From an uncultured Sphingomonadaceae bacterium (lineage in GTDB: Bacteria > Pseudomonadota > Alphaproteobacteria > Sphingomonadales > Sphingomonadaceae), in assembly GCA_947497315.1 (NCBI GenBank), contig CANMFX010000003.1:124001-188000 (forward strand): a stretch of DNA of 64,000 bases, written 5' to 3'. The translations under genes and the position numbers were made by a program. Each line of letters starts with the position of its first letter. Within the stretch, counting starts at the first letter, position 1. Under the pieces are notes generated by a model, which searched no databases, was not told where the DNA came from, and worked only from the letters and a program-made list of their open reading frames with translations. Below are positions 1 through 8,286 of the stretch, piece after piece.

Positions 1-215
1 TGGATGAAACAACCAGATGGACCGGTGCGATAAGGTCTGCCGCTCAGCGCGGGCAGAGCGGTACGGTGGCGCTTTTGACTGCCGTCGGCATGCAGGGGCG
101 TGACTGGAACGCGATGTCGCCGCTCCATCTATTCTATATCACCCGTTCTTTGTCTCGTGTGGGTATGGAGGCGGAAGCACGCATGATTGCTGCCGAAGCG
201 CTGATGCGAACATGA
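1..215 (+). CDS. 3' end of an unidentified protein gene
   Basis: The window opens inside a plus-strand frame whose first complete codon is at base 3 and which ends with TGA at 213-215, giving 70 visible residues. The tail is helical and Ala-rich (ending EARMIAAEALMRT) and contains LHLFYITRSLSRVGMEAEA. This looks like the end of a larger helical-repeat protein, but I cannot name the family. The start lies outside the window. The xerD-type gene follows 60 bases downstream on the same strand. The frame is open over the whole edge and is not explained by another gene, so it is probably real. Confidence 0.6.
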   Translation, partial: DETTRWTGAIRSAAQRGQSGTVALLTAVGMQGRDWNAMSPLHLFYITRSLSRVGMEAEARMIAAEALMRT

Positions 216-275
216 TATCCATGGAATCATAGACAGCTTCCCAAGCGAGCAAGGCGTCGTTATCGTTGTAGTCCC

Positions 276-1172
276 ATGAGCAATGACACCGTCTATATTG
301 ATAGATTTCTGGAAATGATGGCTGCGGAAGGCGGTGCATCTCATAATACATTATCCGCCTATCGGTCAGATCTTGAACAGGCATCCAGTTTTGCCAAAGG
401 CAAGCTGGCCGACAGTGACCGAGGCGCCTTGCAGAACGTCGCCAGTGCCTGGAGTGATCTGAAAAACAATAGCGTTTCTCGGAAATCGTCGTCCTTGCGC
501 CGTTTTTTTGGTTTTTTGGTTGAGGAGGGCTTTCGTCAGGATGATCCTTCAGACGCATTGCCGCGTCCCGGCGGGCAGCGCAGTTTGCCAAAGATCTTGT
601 CGCATGATGAAATCGCGCGGCTTTTCGAAACCATTGAAACCAGATTGGCTTCGCAACAGGTAAAGCCGAATGATGCCAGGCTGTCGGCTTTGATTGAACT
701 GCTATATGGCTCAGGGCTCAGAGCGAGCGAACTTGTCTCCCTGCCACGCAAATCTGTGATGGTGGATCGCCCGTTTCTGATTATTCGCGGGAAAGGCGGG
801 AAAGAGCGGCTTGTACCCATTTCCCATCGCGCACGCAGCGCGGTCAAACGGTGGAGCGATTTTGTCGACGCCGATGAAAAATATTTGTTTCCCTCTCGCA
901 CGGGGCATATCAGCCGTATTCGTTTGTTTCAGATTATCAAAGACTTGGCTGTTAAGTCTGATATCAGTCCTGCAAAGATCAGCCCTCATGTCCTCCGGCA
1001 CGCTTTCGCAACTCATTTACTTGAAGGGGGCGCTGATCTTCGTGCTTTGCAAACCCTGCTGGGTCACAGCGATATTAGCACGACGCAAATATATACCCAC
1101 GTTGACAGCGCCCGATTGGTGGAATTGGTGAATAACCGCCATCCACTCAGCCGTCGTAATCTGACGCGTTGA
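276..1172 (+). CDS. xerD: Tyrosine recombinase XerC/XerD
   Basis: Site-specific tyrosine recombinase of 298 residues, the usual length for XerC/XerD, which resolve chromosome dimers at dif with FtsK. The N-terminal SAM-like domain spans about residues 4-88 and the catalytic domain about 105-290. The catalytic set is complete: Arg149 in GSGLRASEL, Lys173 in GKGGKERLVP, His238 and Arg241 in HVLRHAFATH, His264 in LLGHSDISTT and the nucleophile Tyr273 in QIYTHV. The start ATG at 276 was chosen because it gives the canonical N-terminus. accA follows 28 bases downstream. Choosing XerD over XerC is a judgement from context and length; the family call is secure. Confidence 0.9.
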   Translation: MSNDTVYIDRFLEMMAAEGGASHNTLSAYRSDLEQASSFAKGKLADSDRGALQNVASAWSDLKNNSVSRKSSSLRRFFGFLVEEGFRQDDPSDALPRPGGQRSLPKILSHDEIARLFETIETRLASQQVKPNDARLSALIELLYGSGLRASELVSLPRKSVMVDRPFLIIRGKGGKERLVPISHRARSAVKRWSDFVDADEKYLFPSRTGHISRIRLFQIIKDLAVKSDISPAKISPHVLRHAFATHLLEGGADLRALQTLLGHSDISTTQIYTHVDSARLVELVNNRHPLSRRNLTR

Positions 1173-1200
1173 CGTTTTTGTCTGGCGGTTCTAACCGAAT

Positions 1201-2151
1201 ATGATGACATCTTTTCTAGACTTTGAAAAACCGATTGCCGCCCTTGAATCGCGGATTATTGAACTCAGAGAAACCGCCGACGAGGGGTCGCTGGATATTG
1301 AGTCTGAAATTGCCAAATTACAGGCAAAATCGGCAAAAATGCTCCGCGACACCTATGCGAACCTGACGCCTTGGCAGAAAACCCAAGTTGCGCGGCATCC
1401 CGAGCGGCCCCATTTCAAGGATCTCGTTTCCGGCCTGTTTGACGAATTCGTTCCGCTAGGCGGGGATCGCAACTTTGGTGACGACCAAGCGATCATCGGC
1501 GGTTTTGCCAAGATTGGTGACATGCGCCTTGTCGTTATTGGCCACGAGAAAGGCGATGATACCGAAAGTCGGCTGCGCCATAATTTCGGTATGGGTAAGC
1601 CGGAGGGGTATCGCAAAGCCATTCGCTTGATGGATATTGCCGACCGATTCTCTCTACCAGTGGTTACTTTGGTCGATACTTCCGGCGCTTTTCCTGGCGT
1701 TTCTGCAGAGGAGCGTGGGCAGGCCGAAGCAATTGCCCGGTCTACCGAAAAATGCCTGTCTCTTGGCGTTCCAATGGTTGCTGTGATTGTCGGCGAAGGC
1801 GGTTCAGGCGGTGCTGTGGCACTGGCGGCCGCGGAACGCGTTTTGATGCTGGAGCACGCCGTGTATTCCGTCATATCACCAGAAGGCTGTGCCTCAATCC
1901 TATGGCGTACCGGCGACAAAGCGGACGTAGCGGCCGATGCCATGAAAATCACAGCGCAAAATCTCAAGAAGCTTGGCGTGATAGACCGGATAGTGAAAGA
2001 GCCCGTGGGCGGAGCGCATCGCGATCGAAACCTGTCCATTGCCACATTGGGTAAGGCGATTGTTGAAGAAGTTGAGGCGCTTCAGAAACTGGATCGAAAA
2101 GAGCTGCGCGCCATGCGCCGCGAAAAATTCCTGAAAATTGGAACGATATAG
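1201..2151 (+). CDS. accA: Acetyl-CoA carboxylase carboxyltransferase subunit alpha
   Basis: Alpha subunit of the carboxyltransferase that moves the carboxyl group from biotin to acetyl-CoA, giving malonyl-CoA for fatty acid synthesis. It acts in the cytoplasm with AccD. The protein has 316 residues, the family's normal length. Visible signatures are GHEKG (114-118), [10 protein letters not shown] (131-140), the oxyanion-region motif DTSGAFPG (159-166), GEGGSGGA (198-205) and [13 protein letters not shown] (223-235). The helical N-terminus is typical of separate AccA subunits. Two adjacent ATGs (1201 and 1204) could start it. It follows the recombinase gene closely on the same strand. Confidence 0.97.
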   Translation: MMTSFLDFEKPIAALESRIIELRETADEGSLDIESEIAKLQAKSAKMLRDTYANLTPWQKTQVARHPERPHFKDLVSGLFDEFVPLGGDRNFGDDQAIIGGFAKIGDMRLVVIGHEKGDDTESRLRHNFGMGKPEGYRKAIRLMDIADRFSLPVVTLVDTSGAFPGVSAEERGQAEAIARSTEKCLSLGVPMVAVIVGEGGSGGAVALAAAERVLMLEHAVYSVISPEGCASILWRTGDKADVAADAMKITAQNLKKLGVIDRIVKEPVGGAHRDRNLSIATLGKAIVEEVEALQKLDRKELRAMRREKFLKIGTI

Positions 2152-2274
2152 CGTTCTTGTCACGATGCTGGACAGTTAGATGAGGCTCAACAGGGCCAAG
2201 GCTACGCTATTTTACATTCGCTCCCCTTTCGCTGAACTGCTCTCTCATATAGGCTGAGGCGTAAGGAGAGTCTG

Positions 2275-3786
2275 ATGAGAACCATATCCAAGAAATTGCT
2301 TTCAACTGCCGCGATATTGTCATTAGCGGCCTGCGGTGGTTCGGGCGCTGACGCAGGCGCGGTTGAATCGGCCGGTAGCAGTTCATCTGGTGAGCGCGGC
2401 GAAGTGCGCTCTATTTCTGCTAAGGACAAACGCAAAGGCGCAGAGGCGCATCCACAATTATTGCAGGAATTTGGCGGGGCCTATACCGGTCCACAAAGCG
2501 CCTATGTCGTCCGGATTGGACAGGATATTGCCGTGCAGTCAGGACTGGGTGATGCGCGCAGCGACTTTACGGTGACGCTGCTCAATAGCCCTGTAAACAA
2601 TGCTTTTGCCATACCCGGAGGCTATGTTTATTTGACACGGCAGTTAATGGCTTTGATGAATGACGAGGCCGAGATGGCCGGCGTTTTGGGTCATGAAGTG
2701 GGTCATGTTGCTGCGCTTCACGGCGAAAAAAGACAAAAAGCAGCCCGGCGAAATAGCATTTTGGGTGTATTGGGCCAGATTGGTTCAGCCGTTCTTTTAG
2801 GGGACTCTGCTCTGGGAAAACTGGGTCAGGAAGTTTTCGGGACCGGTAGCCAGTTGCTGACGCTGAGATATTCCAGAAAACAGGAATATGAGGCGGATGA
2901 CTTGGGTATCCGATATCTTGCGTCTGCCGGATACGCACCTGATGCGTTGGCAACAATGCTGGAATCATTGGCAGCGCAGTCTGCTATTGATGCCCGGGTG
3001 ACCGGGCGGGACGCGCGGAGCGTTCCCGAATGGGCGAGTACTCATCCCAATCCTGTACAGCGCGTATCGAGGGCTGCCAGAAATGCAGGGAAGCTTGGAG
3101 TCTCGGGCGGAAAACGTAATCGCGAAGCCTTTTTGCGGAATCTGGACGGGGTTCTATATGGTGATGATCCCAAGCAGGGCGTGATAGAGGGTAACAGCTT
3201 CCTTCACCCGGATCTGAAATTGAAATTCACCGTGCCTAACGGTTTTGGTATGCAAAACGGTACCAGAGCTGTGACGATTAGCGGCTCCGCCGGCCAAGGG
3301 CAATTTACAACCGGTCCCTATAACGGCAATATGGCGACTTATATTTCCTCCGCTTTCAAGGCCTTGTCAGGCAAGGGGCAGGATATTGCCTATGGTGATA
3401 TCCAGCGAACAACCATCAATGGCCTGCCGGCATCTTATGCGACTGGCCGGGTAAACAACCGCAACGGTCAGGTGGATGTGACAATATTTGCCTACGAATT
3501 CTCGAAAAGCAGTGCTTTTCATTTTGCAACATTGGCACCTGCAGGCAGGACTTCTGTCTTCACACCAATGTATGACAGCGTTAAGCGGCTGACGACCCGT
3601 GAGGCTGCCGCGATAAAACCGCGGAAAATTGATGTTGTGACGGTCAGAAGTGGTGACACGATTGACAGTCTCTCGCGCAAAATGGCCTATTCCGACTATC
3701 AGAAGGATCGGTTCTTGGTGTTGAACCGGATGCGCTCTACCGACAACCTTCGCGCAGGTCAGAAGGTAAAGATTGTTACCTACTGA
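2275..3786 (+). CDS. M48 family metalloprotease lipoprotein with C-terminal LysM
   Basis: Zinc endopeptidase of the M48 family, related to BepA/LoiP-type periplasmic proteases that act in outer-membrane protein quality control. The N-terminus has a lipoprotein signal with lipobox LAAC, Cys20 being the predicted lipidation site. The zinc site is HEVGH at 140-144, and the third ligand is in QEYEADD at about 203-209. A LysM-like peptidoglycan-binding segment lies at about 453-502 (VVTVRSGDTIDSLS, then LRAGQKVKIV). Length is 503 residues. The start ATG at 2275 has an AAGGAG ribosome site (about 2262) at good spacing. A M48 core with LysM is common in sphingomonads. The substrate is unknown. Confidence 0.9.
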   Translation: MRTISKKLLSTAAILSLAACGGSGADAGAVESAGSSSSGERGEVRSISAKDKRKGAEAHPQLLQEFGGAYTGPQSAYVVRIGQDIAVQSGLGDARSDFTVTLLNSPVNNAFAIPGGYVYLTRQLMALMNDEAEMAGVLGHEVGHVAALHGEKRQKAARRNSILGVLGQIGSAVLLGDSALGKLGQEVFGTGSQLLTLRYSRKQEYEADDLGIRYLASAGYAPDALATMLESLAAQSAIDARVTGRDARSVPEWASTHPNPVQRVSRAARNAGKLGVSGGKRNREAFLRNLDGVLYGDDPKQGVIEGNSFLHPDLKLKFTVPNGFGMQNGTRAVTISGSAGQGQFTTGPYNGNMATYISSAFKALSGKGQDIAYGDIQRTTINGLPASYATGRVNNRNGQVDVTIFAYEFSKSSAFHFATLAPAGRTSVFTPMYDSVKRLTTREAAAIKPRKIDVVTVRSGDTIDSLSRKMAYSDYQKDRFLVLNRMRSTDNLRAGQKVKIVTY

Positions 3787-3816
3787 TTCTGGTTGATTTA
3801 CTTATGCACAAAAAAA

Positions 3817-3842
3817 GACGGCAGCCTTTTCAGGCTGCCGTC
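3817..3842 (-). terminator. Rho-independent terminator of the pilin gene
   Basis: A perfect 11-bp inverted repeat (GACGGCAGCCT / AGGCTGCCGTC) encloses a TTTC loop. Read on the minus strand it is followed at once by seven T residues (plus-strand A-run 3810-3816), so it should terminate the Flp pilin transcript. On the plus strand no U-run follows, though the hairpin may still slow transcription from the M48 gene. Confidence 0.85.
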
Positions 3843-3867
3843 CCAAATTTCTAAATTAATCCGAAGA

Positions 3868-4032
3868 TTAACCAGCCATTTCACTTTCAACTTCGTTGAA
3901 GGTGTTGCTGAGGGTGTTACCCAGCTGACCCATTGCAACGATAGCTGCAACAGCGATCAGAGCAGCAATCAGACCATATTCAATAGCCGTTGCGCCTTCT
4001 TCGTTCTTAAACATTTTACGTACGAGTTTCAT
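3868..4032 (-). CDS. Flp/Fap-type pilin
   Basis: Small Flp pilin of 54 residues, the subunit of type IVb (Tad) pili used for surface attachment. It has the short Flp leader ending in a Gly before the processing site (NEEG / ATAIEYGLIAALIAVA), the conserved Glu five residues after the cut, the Tyr that follows it and one hydrophobic segment. I chose ATG at 4032 rather than the in-frame ATG 30 bases upstream, because TAGGAG sits 7 bases before it and the leader length then fits Flp pilins. A second pilin lies upstream. No tad assembly genes are in the window. Confidence 0.9.
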   Translation of the reverse strand: MKLVRKMFKNEEGATAIEYGLIAALIAVAAIVAMGQLGNTLSNTFNEVESEMAG

Positions 4033-4147
4033 GTCTGGTCTCCTATATTTGACAAACTTCACTTACCCAATCAAACCCTTAAACTCGGGCCGATAATGAT
4101 CACACTAATTCAGAAAACTTTATAAATGTTTAATGACATACGGCCGT

Positions 4148-4318
4148 TTAGGAACTTGCGACTACTTCATCAGCCACTGTATTCCACATGTTTCCGGTTG
4201 AATTTGCCACGCCGCTAATCGCCACAATTGCGGTGATCGCGATGAGTGCCAAAATCAGACCATATTCCACGGCCGTCGCCCCCTGTTCCGAACGATATAA
4301 TTTTTTAAACAGTTCCAT
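4148..4318 (-). CDS. Second Flp/Fap-type pilin (56 aa)
   Basis: A 56-residue Flp pilin, easily missed because of its size. It starts MELFKKLYRSEQG, followed by the mature start ATAVEYGLILALIAITA and a single membrane helix, ending DEVVASS. The processing Gly, the Glu at +5 and the following Tyr are present, as in its neighbour. AGAGGGATATA lies just before the ATG as a ribosome site. The two pilins share the leader and helix but diverge in the tail (…NSTGNMWNTVADE versus …NTLSNTFNEVESE), so they are old duplicates. The genes are 115 bases apart and may have separate promoters. Confidence 0.88.
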   Translation of the reverse strand: MELFKKLYRSEQGATAVEYGLILALIAITAIVAISGVANSTGNMWNTVADEVVASS

Positions 4319-4353
4319 TATATCCCTCTCTTCACTTCTAAAGTTCTGCTAAG

Positions 4354-4824
4354 TTGCGAACGATCCGTGTTTCACAGAAAGGGATTAACAAAATCCTTAC
4401 ATCGCAAAAAAAAGTGGAAAATAATCCGACATATCTGTTTGTGGTCGCCGCGGCTCTGGTCGATGAAAACCGCAATATTCTGGTGCAGCAGCGGCCTCCG
4501 GGCAAGCCGATGGCCGGGCTTTGGGAATTCCCTGGCGGTAAGGTCGAATCGGGTGAAACGCCAGAACAGGCGCTTATACGGGAACTAAAAGAAGAGTTGG
4601 GACTGGCAATAGAGGCTGGCGCTTTGAAGCCTGTCGCCTTTGCCAGTGAAGCTTTGGGCGAGAAGCATCTGCTGCTGCTATTGTATACGTGTCATGATTG
4701 GACGGGTGAAGCGCAAAACCTGGAATCGTCTGATATGAAATGGGTGCCATTACCAGAATTGCAGCATCTGGATATGCCGCCGGCCGATGTGCCGCTAGTG
4801 GCACAATTAATGACTGCCCTTTAG
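4354..4824 (+). CDS. mutT: MutT-like (d)NTP pyrophosphatase, Nudix family
   Basis: Nudix hydrolase similar to MutT, which removes 8-oxo-dGTP from the nucleotide pool. The Nudix box runs from about residue 62 (GKVESGETPEQ) through REL and the KEELGL end near 84, with all metal-binding Glu residues. It is preceded by the MutT-typical QQRPPGKPMAGLWEFPGG. The start is uncertain. The longest frame uses TTG at 4354 and gives 156 residues. GTG at 4414 would give 136 residues, nearer the usual 130-140, but neither has a convincing ribosome site. The divergent pilin gene starts 36 bases upstream. It converges with the methyltransferase gene, with 7 bases between stops. Confidence 0.85.
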   Translation: MRTIRVSQKGINKILTSQKKVENNPTYLFVVAAALVDENRNILVQQRPPGKPMAGLWEFPGGKVESGETPEQALIRELKEELGLAIEAGALKPVAFASEALGEKHLLLLLYTCHDWTGEAQNLESSDMKWVPLPELQHLDMPPADVPLVAQLMTAL

Positions 4825-4831
4825 TTTCGGT

Positions 4832-5698
4832 TCAATCTTCCGGGGGTTTGTTGAGAGCATCCTTCAACGACATCTGACCACTGCCGCGGCGTGCCGGGGC
4901 TGGCTGATCGGGGTGGGGTGCCCATCCGCATAGGTAGATGATTTCGATATGTTCGGTTGTCTTGCCGCCGTCTGCTGCGCCGTTTTCAAAATTCAGCTTG
5001 GCTTGTTCGTATACATTTCGAGGCAGTGAGCGAATCTGGTTTTTCAGGATATTGGTGCCGCCCATATCCCTGATATCGCTGACAAGCTTGTCCAACGCGC
5101 TGTAGCGCAGGCGCAAACCGTCGCTATCGATAACCGGTAGCGCAAATCCAATGCGAGACATCAGGTCGCCAACCGTCCGGATATCAATTTGCGGATGGAT
5201 GTGGACAGATACGCGGTCGCCCTCAGCCTTCATCAATGCCGATTTGAGAGTTGTGAAACTTTCAGCGCCCACGAAAGACGCGAGAAACAATCCATCCGGT
5301 TTCAATATCCGTCGGGTAAGAGCCAGAGCTCCTGGCAGATCGTTCACGCTATCCAGTGTTGCGACATTGATGACCAGGTCAAAGCTAAAATCAGCGAAGG
5401 GCAGGCGGTCTTCATCGCATTGGACGCCGCCAAAGGAAGCTGCGGCCAAAAAGCTGGCATCTGCGGTAATAGTTTCGATGTCCATATCGTTAAGGTGAGA
5501 ACGCAGGCCATTAGCTGCTTGACCGATGATCAGGCATTTTTTGAAATCCCGCTTCACCAATGATAGCCGGCCCAGAATTTCTTCTGACATTATCTGGCCC
5601 AAAAAGTCCTTGCCTTCAGACCGGTCGTAAGCGCGATCACGAATGCGCCGTCTACGCTTGCGATCAAATATTTCCTTTGGCCCGTCGGTATTGCTCAT
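4832..5698 (-). CDS. SAM-dependent methyltransferase (BioC/NDUFAF5-like)
   Basis: Class I methyltransferase fold of 288 residues. Visible are a motif I-like strand (CLIIGQAANGLRSHL), the acidic motif II position (DIETITADAS) and the post-region DFSFDLVINVATLDSVNDLP followed by ILKPDGLFLASF, all typical of BioC and NDUFAF5-like proteins. The Gly-rich loop is degenerate, as in NDUFAF5 homologues of alphaproteobacteria, some of which act as hydroxylases. The ATG at 5698 was chosen. The frame stays open for 84 more codons upstream, but that part is antisense to comF. The gene is divergent from comF with only 40 bases between starts, an arrangement that I recall from sphingomonads. The substrate is unknown. 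Confidence 0.75.
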   Translation of the reverse strand: MSNTDGPKEIFDRKRRRRIRDRAYDRSEGKDFLGQIMSEEILGRLSLVKRDFKKCLIIGQAANGLRSHLNDMDIETITADASFLAAASFGGVQCDEDRLPFADFSFDLVINVATLDSVNDLPGALALTRRILKPDGLFLASFVGAESFTTLKSALMKAEGDRVSVHIHPQIDIRTVGDLMSRIGFALPVIDSDGLRLRYSALDKLVSDIRDMGGTNILKNQIRSLPRNVYEQAKLNFENGAADGGKTTEHIEIIYLCGWAPHPDQPAPARRGSGQMSLKDALNKPPED

Positions 5699-5738
5699 AT
5701 GGCCTTGTGCCCACCGCTTGAACGAGCGACAAGGGCAA

Positions 5739-6479
5739 ATGGAAATTTTGTCGACCTTGCTCAAACCGGTTGTCGATTTTGCACTGCCGCCGCGTTGTCC
5801 AATCTGCGGCGTTACGGTTGAAGCAGATAACCGATTCTGTTTGTCCTGTTGGAATAGTCTGGATTTTCTCACCGAGCCCTGGTGTGCATCTTGCGGCAGG
5901 CCTTTCGCTTTTGAGCAGGCGGCAGGAACGCGGTGCGCAACCTGTCTCAAAAAGCCGCCTGATCATGACGGGGTCCGGGCTGTTGTGGCTTATGACGACA
6001 ATAGCAGCTTACTGCCGATGCGTCTTAAATATGGGGGGCGTCTGGGTTTTGCCGAACTAATCGCCGGTCAATTGGAGCGTTTTCTGGATGAAATTCCCGC
6101 AGATGCTTTGATCGTCCCGGTGCCACTTCACCGTTGGCGCTTGTGGTCCCGTGGGTTCAACCAATCCGTACTGATTGGCCGGGCCCTGTCGGAGCGTAGC
6201 GGAATTGCGATGGAAACGGGCGTGCTCGCTCGCAAAGATGCAACACCGCCGCTGCGTTCGATGTCGGCGAAAGAGCGACGCAGACTTGTAAAGAACGCAT
6301 TCGCGGTATCGCATGGCGCACAGTCAAAACTAAAGGGAAGAGCCGTCGTTCTGATTGATGATGTGTATACGACCGGCTCCACCACCAATGCCTGCGCGAG
6401 AATATTAAAGGCGTCCGGTGCAGATCAGGTGACGGTTTTCTGTTGGGCGAGAGTATTGACCGAATATGAGCAGAGTTGA
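5739..6479 (+). CDS. comF: ComF family protein (phosphoribosyltransferase fold)
   Basis: ComF/GntX-type protein of 246 residues, linked to uptake of transforming DNA in competent bacteria. The N-terminal part has four Cys pairs (C20/C23, C34/C37, C49/C52, C66/C69) that should bind zinc. The C-terminal half is a type I phosphoribosyltransferase domain with the PRPP loop VVLIDDVYTTGSTTN and the upstream strand ALIVPVPLHRWRLWSRGFNQ. The ATG at 5739 was chosen over an upstream in-frame codon because it starts at the conserved LLKPVVDFALPPRCPICG region. It heads a plus-strand run of comF, grx, nit and DUF1178. Confidence 0.9.
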   Translation: MEILSTLLKPVVDFALPPRCPICGVTVEADNRFCLSCWNSLDFLTEPWCASCGRPFAFEQAAGTRCATCLKKPPDHDGVRAVVAYDDNSSLLPMRLKYGGRLGFAELIAGQLERFLDEIPADALIVPVPLHRWRLWSRGFNQSVLIGRALSERSGIAMETGVLARKDATPPLRSMSAKERRRLVKNAFAVSHGAQSKLKGRAVVLIDDVYTTGSTTNACARILKASGADQVTVFCWARVLTEYEQS

Positions 6480-6536
6480 ATTAGCGGGGCATAAGGTCCA
6501 TCTGCATGGGTAATCGAAACATATTGGAAAGCTGTT

Positions 6537-6794
6537 ATGGCAAAAGTCGAAATTTATACCAAATTCACATGCGGATATTGCTTTCGGGCAAAGGGCTTGC
6601 TGAAGAGCAAAGATGTCGCTTTTCAAGAGACGGACATTACCATGGGCGGTCCAAAGCGCGAGGAAATGATCCAGCGTTCGGGCGGTCGGACGACGGTTCC
6701 CCAGATTTTTATCAATGATCAGCATATTGGCGGTTCCGATGATCTTGCAGCTTTGGAAGATGCCGGGAAACTAGACGCATTGCTGGCGGCCTGA
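6537..6794 (+). CDS. grxC: Glutaredoxin 3
   Basis: Dithiol glutaredoxin of 85 residues that uses glutathione to reduce disulfides in the cytoplasm. The active site is C12-G-Y-C15, with Gly in place of the more usual Pro of CPYC. The cis-Pro motif TVPQIFIN and the glutathione-binding GGSDDL are intact. The start ATG at 6537 follows GGAAAGCTGTT. It sits 57 bases after comF and 6 bases before the nitrilase-family gene. This comF-grxC-nitrilase-DUF1178 order is a familiar alphaproteobacterial run and suggests one operon. Confidence 0.93.
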   Translation: MAKVEIYTKFTCGYCFRAKGLLKSKDVAFQETDITMGGPKREEMIQRSGGRTTVPQIFINDQHIGGSDDLAALEDAGKLDALLAA

Positions 6795-6800
6795 TCGCAG

Positions 6801-7634
6801 ATGCGTGTCGCCTTGGCCCAGATGTGCAGCGGTATCGATCCCGCTGCCAACGCGAAAGCATTGCGCGCGCATATTGGTGAAGCCGCGGCCCGAGGTGCTG
6901 ATATCCTGTTTACGCCGGAAATGACCGGTCTGGTTGACCGCGATCGAAACCGGGCAGCCGCCAGTATCCATACAGAGCAGAAGGACCCGGTTCTGCAAGA
7001 AGCCTGCGCCTCTGCCAAGAATGAACAAATCTGGGTGGCGCTTGGCTCGCTGGCGATAAAGCCAAGTGATTCAGATGCCAGTAAATGGCTAAATAGGTCC
7101 TTTCTGATCGACCCATCGGGGAACATAGTGGCGCGCTATGACAAGATCCATCTTTTCGATGTTGATCTGGACACTGGCGAAAGCTGGCGGGAATCTTCAG
7201 CCTATGAGGGCGGAGCAGAAGCTGTCGTTGCTCCTGTGAAGAAAGCGATGCTTGGTCTTTCAGTCTGTTACGACCTGCGTTTTCCCGCATTATACGCAGC
7301 GCTGACCAATGCTGGAGCGGATATATTATCGGTACCCGCTGCCTTTACTGTGCCGACAGGCGAGGCGCATTGGGAGATATTGCTGCGGGCACGGGCAATT
7401 GAAGCCGGCGTTTTTGTAGTCGCTGCTGCCCAATCCGGCTTGCACGACGATGGTCGCACGACCTACGGACACTCAATGGTGATCGATCCATGGGGGCACA
7501 TACTGTTGGACATGGGTAAGGATACAGGCGTCGCGACATGCGATATTGACTTGGATGATATTGCGAAGGTACGCAGCCGCATTCCGGCGATCACCAATCG
7601 CCGGACTTTTGCGTCACCAAAAGGTGCTTTATGA
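6801..7634 (+). CDS. Carbon-nitrogen hydrolase, Nit1-like
   Basis: Nitrilase-superfamily amidase of 277 residues. The catalytic triad is visible: Glu40 in FTPEMTGL, Lys115 in RYDKIHLFDVD and Cys156 in LSVCYDLRFPALY. The sequence around the nucleophile, with VDLDTGE after the Lys, matches the Nit1/Nit2 branch, which hydrolyses deaminated glutathione. Its position next to a glutaredoxin gene fits a glutathione repair role, but that is inference. It starts 6 bases after grxC, and its stop overlaps the next start by 4 bases (ATGA). Confidence 0.88.
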   Translation: MRVALAQMCSGIDPAANAKALRAHIGEAAARGADILFTPEMTGLVDRDRNRAAASIHTEQKDPVLQEACASAKNEQIWVALGSLAIKPSDSDASKWLNRSFLIDPSGNIVARYDKIHLFDVDLDTGESWRESSAYEGGAEAVVAPVKKAMLGLSVCYDLRFPALYAALTNAGADILSVPAAFTVPTGEAHWEILLRARAIEAGVFVVAAAQSGLHDDGRTTYGHSMVIDPWGHILLDMGKDTGVATCDIDLDDIAKVRSRIPAITNRRTFASPKGAL

Positions 7635-8149
7635 TTGTGTTTGATCTTATATGCCGCGACGGCGGCCATCAATTTGAGGGCTGGTTCGGTTCTTCAGGCG
7701 ACTACGCCAAGCAGCAAGCTGCAGGGCTGATCGATTGTCCCAGTTGCGGTTGTAACATTGTCGACAAAGCAGTGATGGCCCCCAATGTCGGTATTAAGGG
7801 CAACCAGCGCGCTGGCGCGAAATCTTTCTCAGGGCCAATCGAATCGGAGCCTGCTGAAGTGGGGGCTTCCAAAGAAAACGAGCAATCAATCGCGAAAGCG
7901 GTCACACTCCCGGCCGAGGTTCAGGATATGGTTGGCAAGCTAGCCAAGGCACAGGCGGAAATGTTAGAGCAATCAGAGTGGGTTGGCGGCGATTTTCCGG
8001 AGGAAGCCCGGGCGATCCACTATGGCGAAAAAGATGCGGCACCTATCCACGGGACAGCATCTCCAGAGGATGTCGCAGAGCTTGAAGAAGAAGGCATCGA
8101 TGTTGTGCCACTGCCCTTGCCGGTAACGCCGCCCGAAGCGCAAAATTGA
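7631..8149 (+). CDS. DUF1178 family protein
   Basis: A 172-residue protein of the DUF1178 family, function unknown. It begins with MIVFDLICRDGGHQFEGWF and has CPSCG at about 36-40, a small putative zinc site. The C-terminal half carries the family's conserved WVGGDFPEEARAIHYGE segment and ends in an acidic helix with PLPLPVTPP. The start overlaps the stop of the nitrilase gene (ATGA), so translation is probably coupled. The grxC-nit-DUF1178 arrangement is common in alphaproteobacteria. The tRNA-Arg gene lies 40 bases downstream. Confidence 0.88.
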   Translation: MIVFDLICRDGGHQFEGWFGSSGDYAKQQAAGLIDCPSCGCNIVDKAVMAPNVGIKGNQRAGAKSFSGPIESEPAEVGASKENEQSIAKAVTLPAEVQDMVGKLAKAQAEMLEQSEWVGGDFPEEARAIHYGEKDAAPIHGTASPEDVAELEEEGIDVVPLPLPVTPPEAQN

Positions 8150-8189
8150 AGCTGGTCTATCTGACAAGCACCCGTTAAATGACGGGCAA

Positions 8190-8266
8190 GCGCCCGTAGC
8201 TCAGGTGGATAGAGCATCAGATTCCTAATCTGGGGGCCACAGGTTCGAATCCTGTCGGGCGCACCA
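8190..8266 (+). tRNA. tRNA-Arg (CCT)
   Basis: A 77-nt cloverleaf with the 3' CCA encoded. The acceptor stem is GCGCCCG (8190-8196) with CGGGCGC (8256-8262). The anticodon stem is TCAGA/TCTGG and the loop TTCCTAA, with anticodon CCT at 8224-8226. The T-arm is ACAGG-TTCGAAT-CCTGT. The anticodon reads AGG, a rare Arg codon. Confidence 0.97.
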
Positions 8267-8286
8267 GTTTTTTCGATTGATGTTGT

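Noticed and set aside
5643-5738. Longer N-terminus for ComF
   Set aside because: The upstream codons are antisense to the methyltransferase start region and lack family similarity; ATG at 5739 gives the normal N-terminus.
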